Origin: Nitrososphaerota archaeon
Lineage (GTDB): Archaea > Thermoproteota > Nitrososphaeria > Conexivisphaerales > UBA164
Direction of reading: 5' to 3'
Assembly (NCBI GenBank): GCA_029786595.1
Contig: JAFLXO010000002.1
Location: 20,281 to 62,010, forward strand
DNA: 41,730 nucleotides
The position numbers were made by a program, and so were the translations under genes. The notes beneath the pieces were generated by a model. That model ran no database searches. It was not told where the DNA came from and was given only the letters and a program-made list of their open reading frames with translations. Positions 27,648-37,149 of the stretch are shown piece by piece. How positions within the stretch are numbered: the stretch's first letter is position 1; each line of letters opens with the position of its first letter.

Positions 27648-28838
27648 CTATTCCGATAGTATGGCCCTCTCCATCTCCTTAGTAAGTTCCAGCTCGAACA
27701 GGTCCCCCCGCCGCAGATCCTTCATCCCCTTAGAGAAGGATTTTATCGCTGTATCATCAACTTTCATCCCGAGCAATTTAAGGAAGAAGGCCGACCCGTT
27801 CTTGCCGAGAAGCTCACCAAACACAAGGCTCCTCCTGTTTCCTACGGTGCTTGGTGGAACTATCTCATAGGCGTTTGGACTTTTCAATATCGCAGCTATA
27901 TGGGTACCAGCCTTATGTTTATAGGCGTTTGCGCCCACCAGCGGTGAATTTGATGGCGTCTGATAGTTGGCATACGTTGCCAGGAGACCAGAAAGTTCGG
28001 CCAGCATGTCATAGCGTACATTTAACTTCAACTTGTACAGCACCAGCAGCGATATCACGAGCTGGGCTAGGTCGGTTATCCCTACCCTCTCCCCTACCCC
28101 CCCTATTGTGGCATGAATTTGATCCGCGCCCGCTTCATATGAAGCCAGTGCGTTAGCCAGGGCGAGCCCCAGGTCATTGTGGCAATGAACATCAAGCGGC
28201 ACCTTGACATTAGATCTTATAAGGGACACCAGCCGGTACATGCCGATTGGCCTCATTATACCCACAGTATCCGGAATGCTAAGCCTGTCCGCCCCCGCCT
28301 TTTCCATCTCCTTCGCAAATTGCACCATATATTCCGGATCTGCCCTGCAGGCATCCTCCAAGGTCATGCGAACGTAGAGCCCATGGGATTTGGCGTATTG
28401 AACAGCTTCTGTGGCCCTCCTTAATGCTTCCTCCCTGTTAACCTTCAGTTTGTACTTCAGATGGATATCGGATACCGAATGGTACATTGCTACATAGTCT
28501 GCACCGCACGACATCGAAATATCTATATCCTCTTTAAGGGCACGCCCGTGAGCAACTATCCTGGCCGAAAGGCCGGCGTTCAACAGCTTTTTGCACGACT
28601 CCCTATAATCCTCGGATATGATTGGGCTTATTTCTATGGCGTCAACGCCGAAATAATCCAGCATCCAAGCTATCTGTAGCCTTTGGCGCATGGTTAGGGA
28701 AACATTTGGTGACTGTTCTCCCTCCCTAAGGGTAGTATCCAATATTTTAACGGGCCTGGGCGTTGTGTCCGGCCGGCCGTTAAATTCAATTGAATGGCCG
28801 ATTCTGTCCACATCGTCGAATTCTTCGGTATTCTGCAT
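27648..28838 (-). CDS. Homocitrate synthase (2-isopropylmalate synthase superfamily)
   Basis: KILDTTLREGEQSPNVSLT, DVHCHNDLGLALANALASYEAGADQIHATIGGVGERVG, GANAYKHKAGTHIAAILKSP; LysX/LysK context. Confidence 0.87.
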   Translation of the reverse strand: MQNTEEFDDVDRIGHSIEFNGRPDTTPRPVKILDTTLREGEQSPNVSLTMRQRLQIAWMLDYFGVDAIEISPIISEDYRESCKKLLNAGLSARIVAHGRALKEDIDISMSCGADYVAMYHSVSDIHLKYKLKVNREEALRRATEAVQYAKSHGLYVRMTLEDACRADPEYMVQFAKEMEKAGADRLSIPDTVGIMRPIGMYRLVSLIRSNVKVPLDVHCHNDLGLALANALASYEAGADQIHATIGGVGERVGITDLAQLVISLLVLYKLKLNVRYDMLAELSGLLATYANYQTPSNSPLVGANAYKHKAGTHIAAILKSPNAYEIVPPSTVGNRRSLVFGELLGKNGSAFFLKLLGMKVDDTAIKSFSKGMKDLRRGDLFELELTKEMERAILSE

Positions 28839-28886
28839 GCTAACGGTTGACCGTAATGGGTTATTAACGTTTATCGTTCTTAAACA

Positions 28887-29297
28887 TCATATTTCTTTCA
28901 GAATAATGATGGTATTCGTATTGGTTACCCCTTCTGATTTCCGAATATCGTCAATACAGGCGTTGGCTTCGACGATATTAGAAGCTGATATCAGGGCCAC
29001 TATATCATATTCGCCGGTTATCTCGTAGATCTTATCCACATTTTGTATCTTTATCAGCTTCTCAGCCACCTGCGAAGTCGTGGCAGAAGGGTTTACGGAT
29101 ATTAACGTAAGCGCCTTAGCCTTTTCCTCCTCCCTTATCTCCACCGTGAACCGTTTTATAGTCCCCTTCTCCATAAGGGCCTTGATCCTGCGCCTGACCG
29201 CCGCTTCTGATAGCCCCAGCTCCTGTCCGAGAGCGACATATGACGCTCTGCCGTCGGACTTCAGCATATCTATGAGCTTTCTATCCTTATCATCCAT
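28887..29297 (-). CDS. Lrp/AsnC family transcriptional regulator (LysM-like by context)
   Basis: DRKLIDMLKSDGRASYVALGQELGLSEAAVRRRIKALMEKGTIKRFTVEI HTH plus RAM domain. Confidence 0.92.
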   Translation of the reverse strand: MDDKDRKLIDMLKSDGRASYVALGQELGLSEAAVRRRIKALMEKGTIKRFTVEIREEEKAKALTLISVNPSATTSQVAEKLIKIQNVDKIYEITGEYDIVALISASNIVEANACIDDIRKSEGVTNTNTIIILKEI

Positions 29298-29451
29298 GTT
29301 ATGCCGTTATAACCCCCTCTTAAAAACGTTTTTCGCACAATAAATGAAGGTATTCGGCTTCGTTTGATGATCCTGCGCAAATTGCCGGAAAGAGCGTTCA
29401 TCTATTCAGGTTATAGCTCAGGAAGGACGATAGCAGATGCATAGGGGATGT

Positions 29452-30675
29452 TCAAGTCAAGGCCTGATGCGACAGTGCGTTGCTCTCGGATTTTCTTATG
29501 GAGCTACCGGTTATCCTCAGCGCGTCGTCAATATCCCTCTGGGTTATTACATAAGGGGGGAGGAATCTCAGAGCGGTGTGCCCTGAATAAAGTGAAATCA
29601 TGCCCTCATTCAGCATTTCGAACAGCGTATCCTGAAACCTTACCCTCAATTCTATGGCGAGCATCAACCCCTTTCCCCTCACCTCCTTTACCAGCCTGCT
29701 TTCTTCACCTATCTTCCTTAAGCCTTGGAGCAGGGCCGCCCCCTTCGTATTTATGTCGTCAAGCATGGGCCCTATGAGCTTCAACGTACTAGTTCCTCCC
29801 ACGGACGCTAGGGGATTGCCGCCCATGGTTGTAGATTGTTCGCCGACCTTCATGGAGTTTGCCACATCTTCCCTAGCAAGGGTGGCGCCCATCGGTATCC
29901 CACCACCTATTCCCTTGCCAAGCGTCATTATATCCGGCTCCACCTTCCAGTGTTGATGAGCCCACCACTTCCCGGTCCTACCCAACCCGGATTGGATTTC
30001 ATCAACTATGAAGAGGGCACCCAGGCGCCTTGCCTTATCCTCAACCGCAGGCAGGAAATCATCACTGGGGATGTTCACTCCCCCCTCCCCCTGTACCGGC
30101 TCCACTATTATTGCAGCCACGTCCGAGCCATCTAGCGCCTCCAGGCTGGCTATATCCCCAAAGCTGGCGAACCTTACATTCTGCAGCAGCGGGGCAAAAC
30201 CCCCCCTATATTTAGGCGCATGAGTGACCGAAAGCGCGCCGAACGTCTTTCCATGAAACGCGCCTGTAAATGCTATGAATTCCTTTTTGCCGGTGTACTT
30301 GCGTGCCAGCTTGAGGGCTACTTCAACGGCCTCCGCTCCACTGTTGGATAGGAAAACCCTGCTCATCTGGGGTGGCGCCACCCTAAATAGCTCGTCAAGG
30401 AGCTTCGCCCTTGATTCATTATATACCGAGCCATGGCATATCATGAGCTTGTCTAATTGGTCCTTGAGCGCCTTTACTATCTCCGGATGCCTGTGCCCCA
30501 TTATGGCAACTCCATATCCGGCCATAAAGTCCAGATATTCCCTTCCGGCCGTATCCCAGACCCTAGCCCCCAGGCCTCTGGACAGGTCTAAATCATACTT
30601 CTGATAGGTGCTGAAGAGCCTTCTGTCTTCGATCTCCCTGAAATTGAAACCAACGCCATTATCAGCATCCATCAA
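29452..30675 (-). CDS. lysJ: LysW-semialdehyde aminotransferase (ArgD/LysJ)
   Basis: GYGVAIMGHRHPEIVKAL, FLSNSGAEAVEVALKLARKYTGK, FIVDEIQSGLGRTGKWWAHQHW, TLGKGIGGGIPMGA. Confidence 0.93.
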   Translation of the reverse strand: MMDADNGVGFNFREIEDRRLFSTYQKYDLDLSRGLGARVWDTAGREYLDFMAGYGVAIMGHRHPEIVKALKDQLDKLMICHGSVYNESRAKLLDELFRVAPPQMSRVFLSNSGAEAVEVALKLARKYTGKKEFIAFTGAFHGKTFGALSVTHAPKYRGGFAPLLQNVRFASFGDIASLEALDGSDVAAIIVEPVQGEGGVNIPSDDFLPAVEDKARRLGALFIVDEIQSGLGRTGKWWAHQHWKVEPDIMTLGKGIGGGIPMGATLAREDVANSMKVGEQSTTMGGNPLASVGGTSTLKLIGPMLDDINTKGAALLQGLRKIGEESRLVKEVRGKGLMLAIELRVRFQDTLFEMLNEGMISLYSGHTALRFLPPYVITQRDIDDALRITGSSIRKSESNALSHQALT

Positions 30676-31535
30676 ACTATCACCGTCCTGTGTTGCCCTT
30701 CAAGAGCGTTCTCCAGTGGATGCTGAACCAGCCCGCTGGAGATTACGCTCTCCCTAACGCCACCTTCAAGCGCCTCTATACAGGCCATTACCTTCTTATC
30801 CATCCCTGGTCCTACCTTCCTAAGGGTCTCCTTGGCTTCTCCCCTCTCCATGCGTTCAACCAGCTTGCCATCCATCAAGAGCCCCTCAACATCGGTGAAT
30901 ATAACCAGCCTGTCAGCCTTAAGCGCAGCCGCTATGGCAGCCGCTGTCCGGTCGCCATCTATATTCAATGCCTCCCCTTCAAATCCCATGGCTACAGGTG
31001 AAATTACAGGAAGATAACCGGCTGAGATGAGGGCCGACAGGGCCCCCGTGTTCACTTCTTTGACCTTTCCGGTATAACCTCCCTCTATGGCCCTCTTCCT
31101 CCCTTTTTCGTCTATTATAAGAAGCCTTTTCTTTCTTTCTGCCCTGATCGTCCATCCATCGATTCCTGACAGGCCAAAGGCCCTGATCCCTTTGATGGCA
31201 AGCCCTAAAACCAGTTGCGAGTTTATCTTACCCATAACCATATTATATATATCGGCCGTCTCCTTGTCAGTGTATCTGCTCCTTATTCCCTCGGGGGAAA
31301 ATATGAAGGTGGGCTTGACCCCGAGCCTTTCAGAGTATTCTGTAATTATCTTGCCACCTCCATGCACTAAGACGATCTTCTCGGATTCCGTGGTCAGGAG
31401 CCTAGCTATATCCCCGAGCATATTTTCCACAGGGCCGCTCGCAATGAGGCTCCCTCCGATCTTTATCACCGTTATCATAGAAACCAGCCACCTATACTGG
31501 ATGCAAGGCCGCCATTCCCAGTCCGGCCTTCTCAT
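30672..31535 (-). CDS. lysZ: LysW-aminoadipate/glutamate kinase (ArgB/LysZ)
   Basis: VIKIGGSLI, VLVHGGGKIITEYSERLGVKPTF, LNIDGDRTAAAIAAALKADRLVIFTDVEGLL. Confidence 0.93.
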   Translation of the reverse strand: MRRPDWEWRPCIQYRWLVSMITVIKIGGSLIASGPVENMLGDIARLLTTESEKIVLVHGGGKIITEYSERLGVKPTFIFSPEGIRSRYTDKETADIYNMVMGKINSQLVLGLAIKGIRAFGLSGIDGWTIRAERKKRLLIIDEKGRKRAIEGGYTGKVKEVNTGALSALISAGYLPVISPVAMGFEGEALNIDGDRTAAAIAAALKADRLVIFTDVEGLLMDGKLVERMERGEAKETLRKVGPGMDKKVMACIEALEGGVRESVISSGLVQHPLENALEGQHRTVIV

Positions 31536-32541
31536 TGAGCCCCAAGGACAGGTTCATTGACTGGACCGCGCTTCCCGCAGCCCCTTTGATTAGGTTGTCT
31601 ATGGCTGAAAGCATCACCAACCTGTTTAAATGAGGGTCCACTTCAAATCCTATATCCGCAAAGTTTGACCCTATGACTATCTTGGGATCAGGATACCTGT
31701 ATAGGCCGGCCTTGTCCCTTATGAACCTTATGAACGGCTCCGATATATAGAAGGATCTCAAGGCCTTCCATACCGCTGCTGCATCGGTCTTCGTAAATAC
31801 ATGGGAAGTTGATAGAATTCCCCTTACCATGTTGACGGCGTGGGCGCTCATTGCGACCCCGTAATCCTTTCCTGATACAAACTTGATTTCCTGTTCTATC
31901 TCACCGGTATGGCGGTGACCAACGGGCTTGTAGGGCCTCACCACACCGAACCTCTCGGAAAAGTGGGTAGCTAGTGACGGCTTACCGCCGGCTCCGGATG
32001 AACCTATTTTGGCGTCGACCACTATAGGCCCTTCGATATCCATCCCCTTTGCTATGGGCGCGAGGGCCAAAATGGCCGCAGCGGCCATACAACCGGGGGC
32101 AGCTATGTACCTGCTCCCCCTGATCTGTTCCCTGTGAAGCTCCGGCAGGCCATATACGAATTTTTTGAGGAGGTCCGGGTATGGATGCTCATAACCATAC
32201 CATGTCTTATATGATTCAGCGTTGGTAAGCCTGAAATCGGCGCTCATATCTACGATCCTCACCCCCATATCCATCAGCTTGGGGACCACCTTAAGCGAGG
32301 ATCCATGTGGCAGGGCGCAGAAGATTACATCGGCTCCAGCGCCCAACTTGAGCGGATCTTCACCGCTGAATTTCAAATCAAGTACGCCCTTTAAATTTGG
32401 GTGCACCCTGTGTACGTATTCACCAGCATAATGAACTGAGCCAGCCGCAGTTATCGTCACATCCGGATGATTCACCAGAATACGTAACAGTTCCCCTCCT
32501 ACATAACCAGAGCCCCCCAGCACGACTACCTTAATGCTCAT
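31492..32541 (-). CDS. lysY: LysW-phosphate reductase (ArgC/LysY)
   Basis: VVVLGGSGYVGGELLRIL, CALPHGSS, APGCMAAAAILALAPI, GHRHTGEIEQEI. Confidence 0.94.
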   Translation of the reverse strand: MSIKVVVLGGSGYVGGELLRILVNHPDVTITAAGSVHYAGEYVHRVHPNLKGVLDLKFSGEDPLKLGAGADVIFCALPHGSSLKVVPKLMDMGVRIVDMSADFRLTNAESYKTWYGYEHPYPDLLKKFVYGLPELHREQIRGSRYIAAPGCMAAAAILALAPIAKGMDIEGPIVVDAKIGSSGAGGKPSLATHFSERFGVVRPYKPVGHRHTGEIEQEIKFVSGKDYGVAMSAHAVNMVRGILSTSHVFTKTDAAAVWKALRSFYISEPFIRFIRDKAGLYRYPDPKIVIGSNFADIGFEVDPHLNRLVMLSAIDNLIKGAAGSAVQSMNLSLGLNEKAGLGMAALHPV

Positions 32542-33416
32542 TTTGATACACTACCCTTTACATATTTTATAATTTCAGAGGCTATATTTTTTTCGCTGAC
32601 CGAGGACGCGCCCTTGAACTCTACGTTGTTGTTGATTTCGTGGAGCACATAACCGTTTGACGACTCCATGGCATCTATTCCGAGGATTTCTCCACCAACC
32701 ACCTTTGCGGCCTTGAGCATCAGTTCCTCCAGTTCACTATCCGGTTTCAGCAGCTCCGCCTTTCCCCCCCTTGCTATGTTGGTCTTCCAGTCGTCATCCG
32801 GCTGATACCTGTATATGGTCGCCACCACCCTGTCCCCCACCACCACGCTCCTGATGTCCCGTGGTGGCCTGTTTATGTATTCCTGCACATAGTAGATCTG
32901 TTGCTGTGGGTCCGGCAGCATTTCCCTTGTTTCCAGCAGGGCCTCAGCTTCATCCCTATCCCTCACCTTGGCTATCATCCTCCCCCAGCTACCGGTTATC
33001 GGCTTTATGACCACAGGATAACCCATCTTGTCCATGATCTGAAGCGCTGAATCCCTTGAGAAAGCGATGAAGGTATGCGGCGTCGGTATGCCGTTCTGGG
33101 AAAGGAGAAGCGTAGTCAGCAGCTTGTTTCCGCAAAGATGAGATGATTTGTAAGAATTTATGACCCTGTAGCCCCATCTTTCGAGTATGGCCGCATAGTA
33201 CAGCCCCCGGTAGTGGCTTATGGTTCGCTGCAGGACAAGGTCGGCTATGGATGAAGGCACGCTCGAAGAAGTCAGATCGAGCGGCATGGATTTGGCATCC
33301 ACAAGGTTGACCTCCAAGCCCTCTTCTTTAGCCCTTTCAAATAATTCCTTTTCTTCCCATCTAAGGCGATCGAAGACTATGCTTAATTTGGCCAATTCTG
33401 AAGTTATTCTCCCCAA
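32538..33416 (-). CDS. argX: Glutamate-LysW ligase (ArgX, ATP-grasp/RimK-like)
   Basis: FDRLRWEEKELFERAKEEGLEV, KPITGSWGRMIAKVRD, VQEYINRPPRDIRSVVVGDRVVATIYR, LHEINNNVEFKGASSV; next to argGH and lysW. Confidence 0.87.
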   Translation of the reverse strand: MGRITSELAKLSIVFDRLRWEEKELFERAKEEGLEVNLVDAKSMPLDLTSSSVPSSIADLVLQRTISHYRGLYYAAILERWGYRVINSYKSSHLCGNKLLTTLLLSQNGIPTPHTFIAFSRDSALQIMDKMGYPVVIKPITGSWGRMIAKVRDRDEAEALLETREMLPDPQQQIYYVQEYINRPPRDIRSVVVGDRVVATIYRYQPDDDWKTNIARGGKAELLKPDSELEELMLKAAKVVGGEILGIDAMESSNGYVLHEINNNVEFKGASSVSEKNIASEIIKYVKGSVSK

Positions 33417-33577
33417 TCCTCGCCCACTTCTTCAGCGGGCTTGACTTCTACTTTGTCGGCAGAAATGGAAACTATTTCGTACTCCACGCCGCAATCTGGG
33501 CAGCTTATTATTTCCCCCGGAATGGAATCGGCCGGGATGTCCATTTCAGCTCCACATTCCTGACAGTTGATCTTCAT
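33404..33577 (-). CDS. lysW: Amino-group carrier protein LysW
   Basis: 57 aa MKINCQECGAEMDIPADSIPGEIISCPDCGVEYEIVSISADKVEVKPAEEVGEDWGE; zinc ribbon and C-terminal EDWGE. Missing from ORF track. Confidence 0.97.
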   Translation of the reverse strand: MKINCQECGAEMDIPADSIPGEIISCPDCGVEYEIVSISADKVEVKPAEEVGEDWGE

Positions 33578-33583
33578 TATCTA

Positions 33584-35044
33584 TTATACCTCCTTATCAC
33601 TCAATGACTCACCTAATAACGATTGATAAGCTTTTTTAATCCTATCGCTTTCAACCTTAACCCAGGCGCCCTCCTCCAGTAAAGTTTGTCTATGCTTCCT
33701 TATCATGTTATCAGATTCTGTGGGATTCGGACCTCCTTCTGTAAGCCTCAGCTTTATGCTCTTAACTACGTCAAACCTTTTAGCCAGTTCGGCTGCATCT
33801 ACGTCCAGGCCCAGATCCTGTTTGGAATACTTCACCACCAGCCCCTGAAGGCCTAAGCCACCGTCCTCCGTTTCCCTTATTGCCTTCCCGACAAGTTGGT
33901 GAGCGGACCTGAATGGGATACCATACCTCGTCGACAACCATTCTGCGACATCGCTGGCAGTTACCTGCGATGTTGATGCCGCGCTGATCATCGCGGCTTC
34001 ATCATACTTTACAGAAGCTATCATGGGCCCAACCACCTTTATGATGGGCTTGATTTCTTCCATGGACTCCCAAAGACGAGGGGTTATCTCCTGAAGGTCC
34101 AGATTATACGTCTGGTTAAGGCCACGCATTATCTCCATGGAGGACTCCAGATTGGACATTATAACGGCAGTCTTTGCCCTGATGATCTCCGCAACGACTG
34201 CGTTTCTCTTCTGCGGCATTATGCTGCTGGTGGAAACATATTCGTCGGCTATCCTTATAAGGCCCGTCGAAGACAAATACATAACATCCGAGGCTATCCT
34301 GCTGATGTCCACCGCGGTTGACGCTAGCGCATAAAGCGCATCCGCTATAAAATCCCGTGAACTTACTGAATCCATGGTGTTTTCCACCAGACCTGAAAAC
34401 CCGAGCATTAGCGCTTCCGCTGCTCTGTCGATATACACCGTAGAACCGGCCAGGGCTGCCGCCCCCATGGGGGAGGCATCAGAGCTCTGATATGCTTCCC
34501 TGAGCCTCCTAAGGTCCCTTAGAAGGGCGCCTGTATAACACAACAGCCAATGTGCGACGGTGCTAGGCTGAGCCGGCTGCAAATGCGTCATCCCGATCAT
34601 GAACGTATTTTTGTGTAACGCAGAAGTATCCAGAAAAGTGGATATGAGGGAACCCAATTCTCTGACGGTTTCTAACAGCTCCTCCTTGACCACCATGCGA
34701 ATGGCTGTGACCACCTGGTCGTTTCTGCTCTTTCCCAGCCCCAGGAACCCGGCCTTTTCGCCAACCGACTCCTTGACGGCCATTTCAAGGTTCATATGAA
34801 CGTCCTCCAGTCGATAATCAATCCTGTAGCCATTATATGCCTTTGAAAGGGCTTCGCTTATTATTGCGCGCGTTTTTCTATCTATAGCCCCAGATCTTTC
34901 GAGAAGTGATACATGAGCCAGGTTTATCAACACAATGGCCTTAGCTATTTTCGAGTCTGACTGAACTGACGAAGTGAGCCGCAGGGCTAGATCGTCCATC
35001 CCTGCCAGCCTATCCCCCCTAAGAAGGTCCTTCTTATTGTCCAT
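33584..35044 (-). CDS. argH: Argininosuccinate lyase
   Basis: GKSRNDQVVTAIR, TYNLDLQEITPRLWES, STSSIMPQKRNAVVAEIIRAK. Confidence 0.96.
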   Translation of the reverse strand: MDNKKDLLRGDRLAGMDDLALRLTSSVQSDSKIAKAIVLINLAHVSLLERSGAIDRKTRAIISEALSKAYNGYRIDYRLEDVHMNLEMAVKESVGEKAGFLGLGKSRNDQVVTAIRMVVKEELLETVRELGSLISTFLDTSALHKNTFMIGMTHLQPAQPSTVAHWLLCYTGALLRDLRRLREAYQSSDASPMGAAALAGSTVYIDRAAEALMLGFSGLVENTMDSVSSRDFIADALYALASTAVDISRIASDVMYLSSTGLIRIADEYVSTSSIMPQKRNAVVAEIIRAKTAVIMSNLESSMEIMRGLNQTYNLDLQEITPRLWESMEEIKPIIKVVGPMIASVKYDEAAMISAASTSQVTASDVAEWLSTRYGIPFRSAHQLVGKAIRETEDGGLGLQGLVVKYSKQDLGLDVDAAELAKRFDVVKSIKLRLTEGGPNPTESDNMIRKHRQTLLEEGAWVKVESDRIKKAYQSLLGESLSDKEV

Positions 35045-36227
35045 CCATTATCAACTTGGCAGTGCGCGCCTGCAGCCCCCAGATCTCTATGAAACCAATG
35101 GCGGCCTTCTGATCGAAGGTGGAACCGGTGCCGTACGTCGCAAGGTTGCTGAGATAAAGGGAGTTCTTGGATGAACGTCCAACCACCCTCATGCCCCCCT
35201 TGTACAGCTTGATCCTTACGCTTCCGTTTACATATCGCTGTGTGCTCATGGTAAAGGCCTCCAGGGATTGTCTAAGCGGATCAACCCATAGCCCTTCATA
35301 TATGAGCCTGGCCCACGTACTATCCACTATAGCCTTAAAGTTTAGTATGGACTTGGGGAGGGTCAGCTTTTCAAGGTCCCTGTGAGCTTCAAGGATCACG
35401 GATGCAGCGGGTGCTTCGTAGACCTCCCTTGACTTGATGCCCACCAGCCTGTCCTCTATATGATCTATCCTACCGATACCGTGCTCTCCAGCCAACCTGT
35501 TCAATGCGGTGATCAAGCTTGAAAGTTTCATCGCCTTTCCGTTCATTGCAACTGGCAGCCCACCCTTGAACTCCAAATCGATATATGCTGGCTTATCCGG
35601 CGCATCAAGAGGCGACTTCGTCCACCCAAACGCTTCCTCGGGCGGCTCGGTCATCGGATCCTCAAGCCTACCGCTTTCCGCAGACCTACCCCACAGGTTT
35701 TCGTCGATGCTAAACTCACTCTTCTTTATGGAAACCGGTATCTCCTTTTTCTTGGCGTACTCGATCTCCATGCTGCGGTTCATATCCCACTCCCTAACGG
35801 GCGCGATGACCTTTATGTTTGGTGCTAGCGCCTTGATGGTTACGTCAAAGCGCACCTGGTCATTGCCCTTTCCGGTGCTGCCGTGCGCCACCATATCAGC
35901 GCCCTCCTTTTTGGCCACTTCCACCATCTTCTTTGCTATGAGGGGCCTCGCCAGCGCAGTGGCCAGCGGATACTTCCCTTCATATAGCCCATTTGATGCT
36001 ATCTCAGGAGCTATAAAATCCGTTGAGAATTCGTCCAGCGCGTCTATGCTATAATGCTTTATGGCCCCAGTTTTATAGGCCCTTTTGCCTATCTCCTCAA
36101 GGTCTTCAAACTGGCCCAGGTTGACGGTCACCGTAATGACCGAAGAGGAATACTCCTCCGCGAGCCACTTGATCGCCACGGATGTGTCCAGCCCGCCCGA
36201 ATAGGCGAGCACAATTTTCTTTACCAT
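35034..36227 (-). CDS. argG: Argininosuccinate synthase (start at MVKKIVLAYSGG, 36227)
   Basis: VLAYSGGLDTSVAIKWL, HGSTGKGNDQVRFDVTI; the 28-aa upstream extension in the ORF track is non-conserved and lies over the promoter region. Confidence 0.96.
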   Translation of the reverse strand: MVKKIVLAYSGGLDTSVAIKWLAEEYSSSVITVTVNLGQFEDLEEIGKRAYKTGAIKHYSIDALDEFSTDFIAPEIASNGLYEGKYPLATALARPLIAKKMVEVAKKEGADMVAHGSTGKGNDQVRFDVTIKALAPNIKVIAPVREWDMNRSMEIEYAKKKEIPVSIKKSEFSIDENLWGRSAESGRLEDPMTEPPEEAFGWTKSPLDAPDKPAYIDLEFKGGLPVAMNGKAMKLSSLITALNRLAGEHGIGRIDHIEDRLVGIKSREVYEAPAASVILEAHRDLEKLTLPKSILNFKAIVDSTWARLIYEGLWVDPLRQSLEAFTMSTQRYVNGSVRIKLYKGGMRVVGRSSKNSLYLSNLATYGTGSTFDQKAAIGFIEIWGLQARTAKLIMDGQ

Positions 36228-36284
36228 TTCAGTTTCGCTCCTTAAGAAATGTTTAAATAGTTTTTGGCCTAAATCTGTCCAAAT

Positions 36285-36968
36285 ATGATTAAAATGACCA
36301 AAAATGACCAATCTATCAATAAATTGGTCGGAGAGGTGGTATCATCTGATGACGCCATAGAAGCGTCCATAATAGGCGGATATGCGAACCTCAGCGGAGT
36401 GGCACGCCTTATAAGGGAACGACTATCAGGGACTAGGCCTGAGGCCTCCGTTGAGGCCATAGTTTCAGCCTTAAAACGGTATAAAATCAGGGCCTCCGCC
36501 GAGAGGGAGCCGGTTTATCAGGTGCTGTCGAAGAGCTCTGTCATGCTGAGGACCAGCGTAGCAAAGGTGGTGCTTGGAAAGGGGGTGGAGGACATGGGAT
36601 CGTTGCTGGAGAGCCTTAAGAGATATGACGAGGACCTGGTGATCCTGTCAAAGACGCTGAACAACACGACCATAATTTTTGATGTATCGATATATGAGCG
36701 TATCAAGGCCGCCCTCAGAACGGCCAACATAGTCGACAAAAAGGGGGAATTGACCGCAATAACAGTTCACAGCCCCGCTGCTATAATAAGGACCCCCGGC
36801 TGTCTTGAATCCATTTATTCATCCGTCTCCAACGCCAAGATAAACGTAGAAGATACTACGAGCTGCTATACGGACACGGTGCTCATAGTAAAGGATGAGG
36901 ACGCCGGAAGGGCGTTCGATGCGATAACAAGGCTGATCAACGCTTCCAAGCGACTTTCCAGTTCTTAG
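36285..36968 (+). CDS. ACT-domain-containing protein, candidate amino-acid-responsive regulator
   Basis: C-terminal GELTAITVHSPAAIIRTPGCLESIYSSVSNAKINVEDTTSCYTDTVLIVKDEDAGRAFDAITRL resembles an ACT domain; divergent from argG. Exact start uncertain. Confidence 0.7.
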   Translation: MIKMTKNDQSINKLVGEVVSSDDAIEASIIGGYANLSGVARLIRERLSGTRPEASVEAIVSALKRYKIRASAEREPVYQVLSKSSVMLRTSVAKVVLGKGVEDMGSLLESLKRYDEDLVILSKTLNNTTIIFDVSIYERIKAALRTANIVDKKGELTAITVHSPAAIIRTPGCLESIYSSVSNAKINVEDTTSCYTDTVLIVKDEDAGRAFDAITRLINASKRLSSS

Positions 36969-37115
36969 TTAATTTCTCTTACGCAGCAGATAGTATTTAT
37001 CGTCGGGGGAGAACGGTGGCGGATGGGCTGAGACGGTCTTGGAGCCACACTTGGGGCAGATATCTTTCATGGTGTATGTTCTGCAGGATGGGCACACCTT
37101 TAGATATTTTGTCAT
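36969..37115 (-). CDS. nop10: Ribosome biogenesis protein Nop10
   Basis: 48 aa [48 protein letters not shown]; missing from ORF track. Confidence 0.95.
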   Translation of the reverse strand: MTKYLKVCPSCRTYTMKDICPKCGSKTVSAHPPPFSPDDKYYLLRKRN

Positions 37116-37149
37116 AAATAAAACCGCCGCACAACTACCCTCTAGTCAG

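Noticed and set aside
35509-36054. 181-aa plus-strand ORF opposite argG
   Set aside because: Antisense to strongly conserved argG; composition is that of a shadow frame.
36228-36311. 28-aa N-terminal extension of argG in the ORF track
   Set aside because: Conserved ArgG begins at MVKKIVLAYSGG (36227); the extension covers the TATA-like promoter and overlaps the divergent gene.
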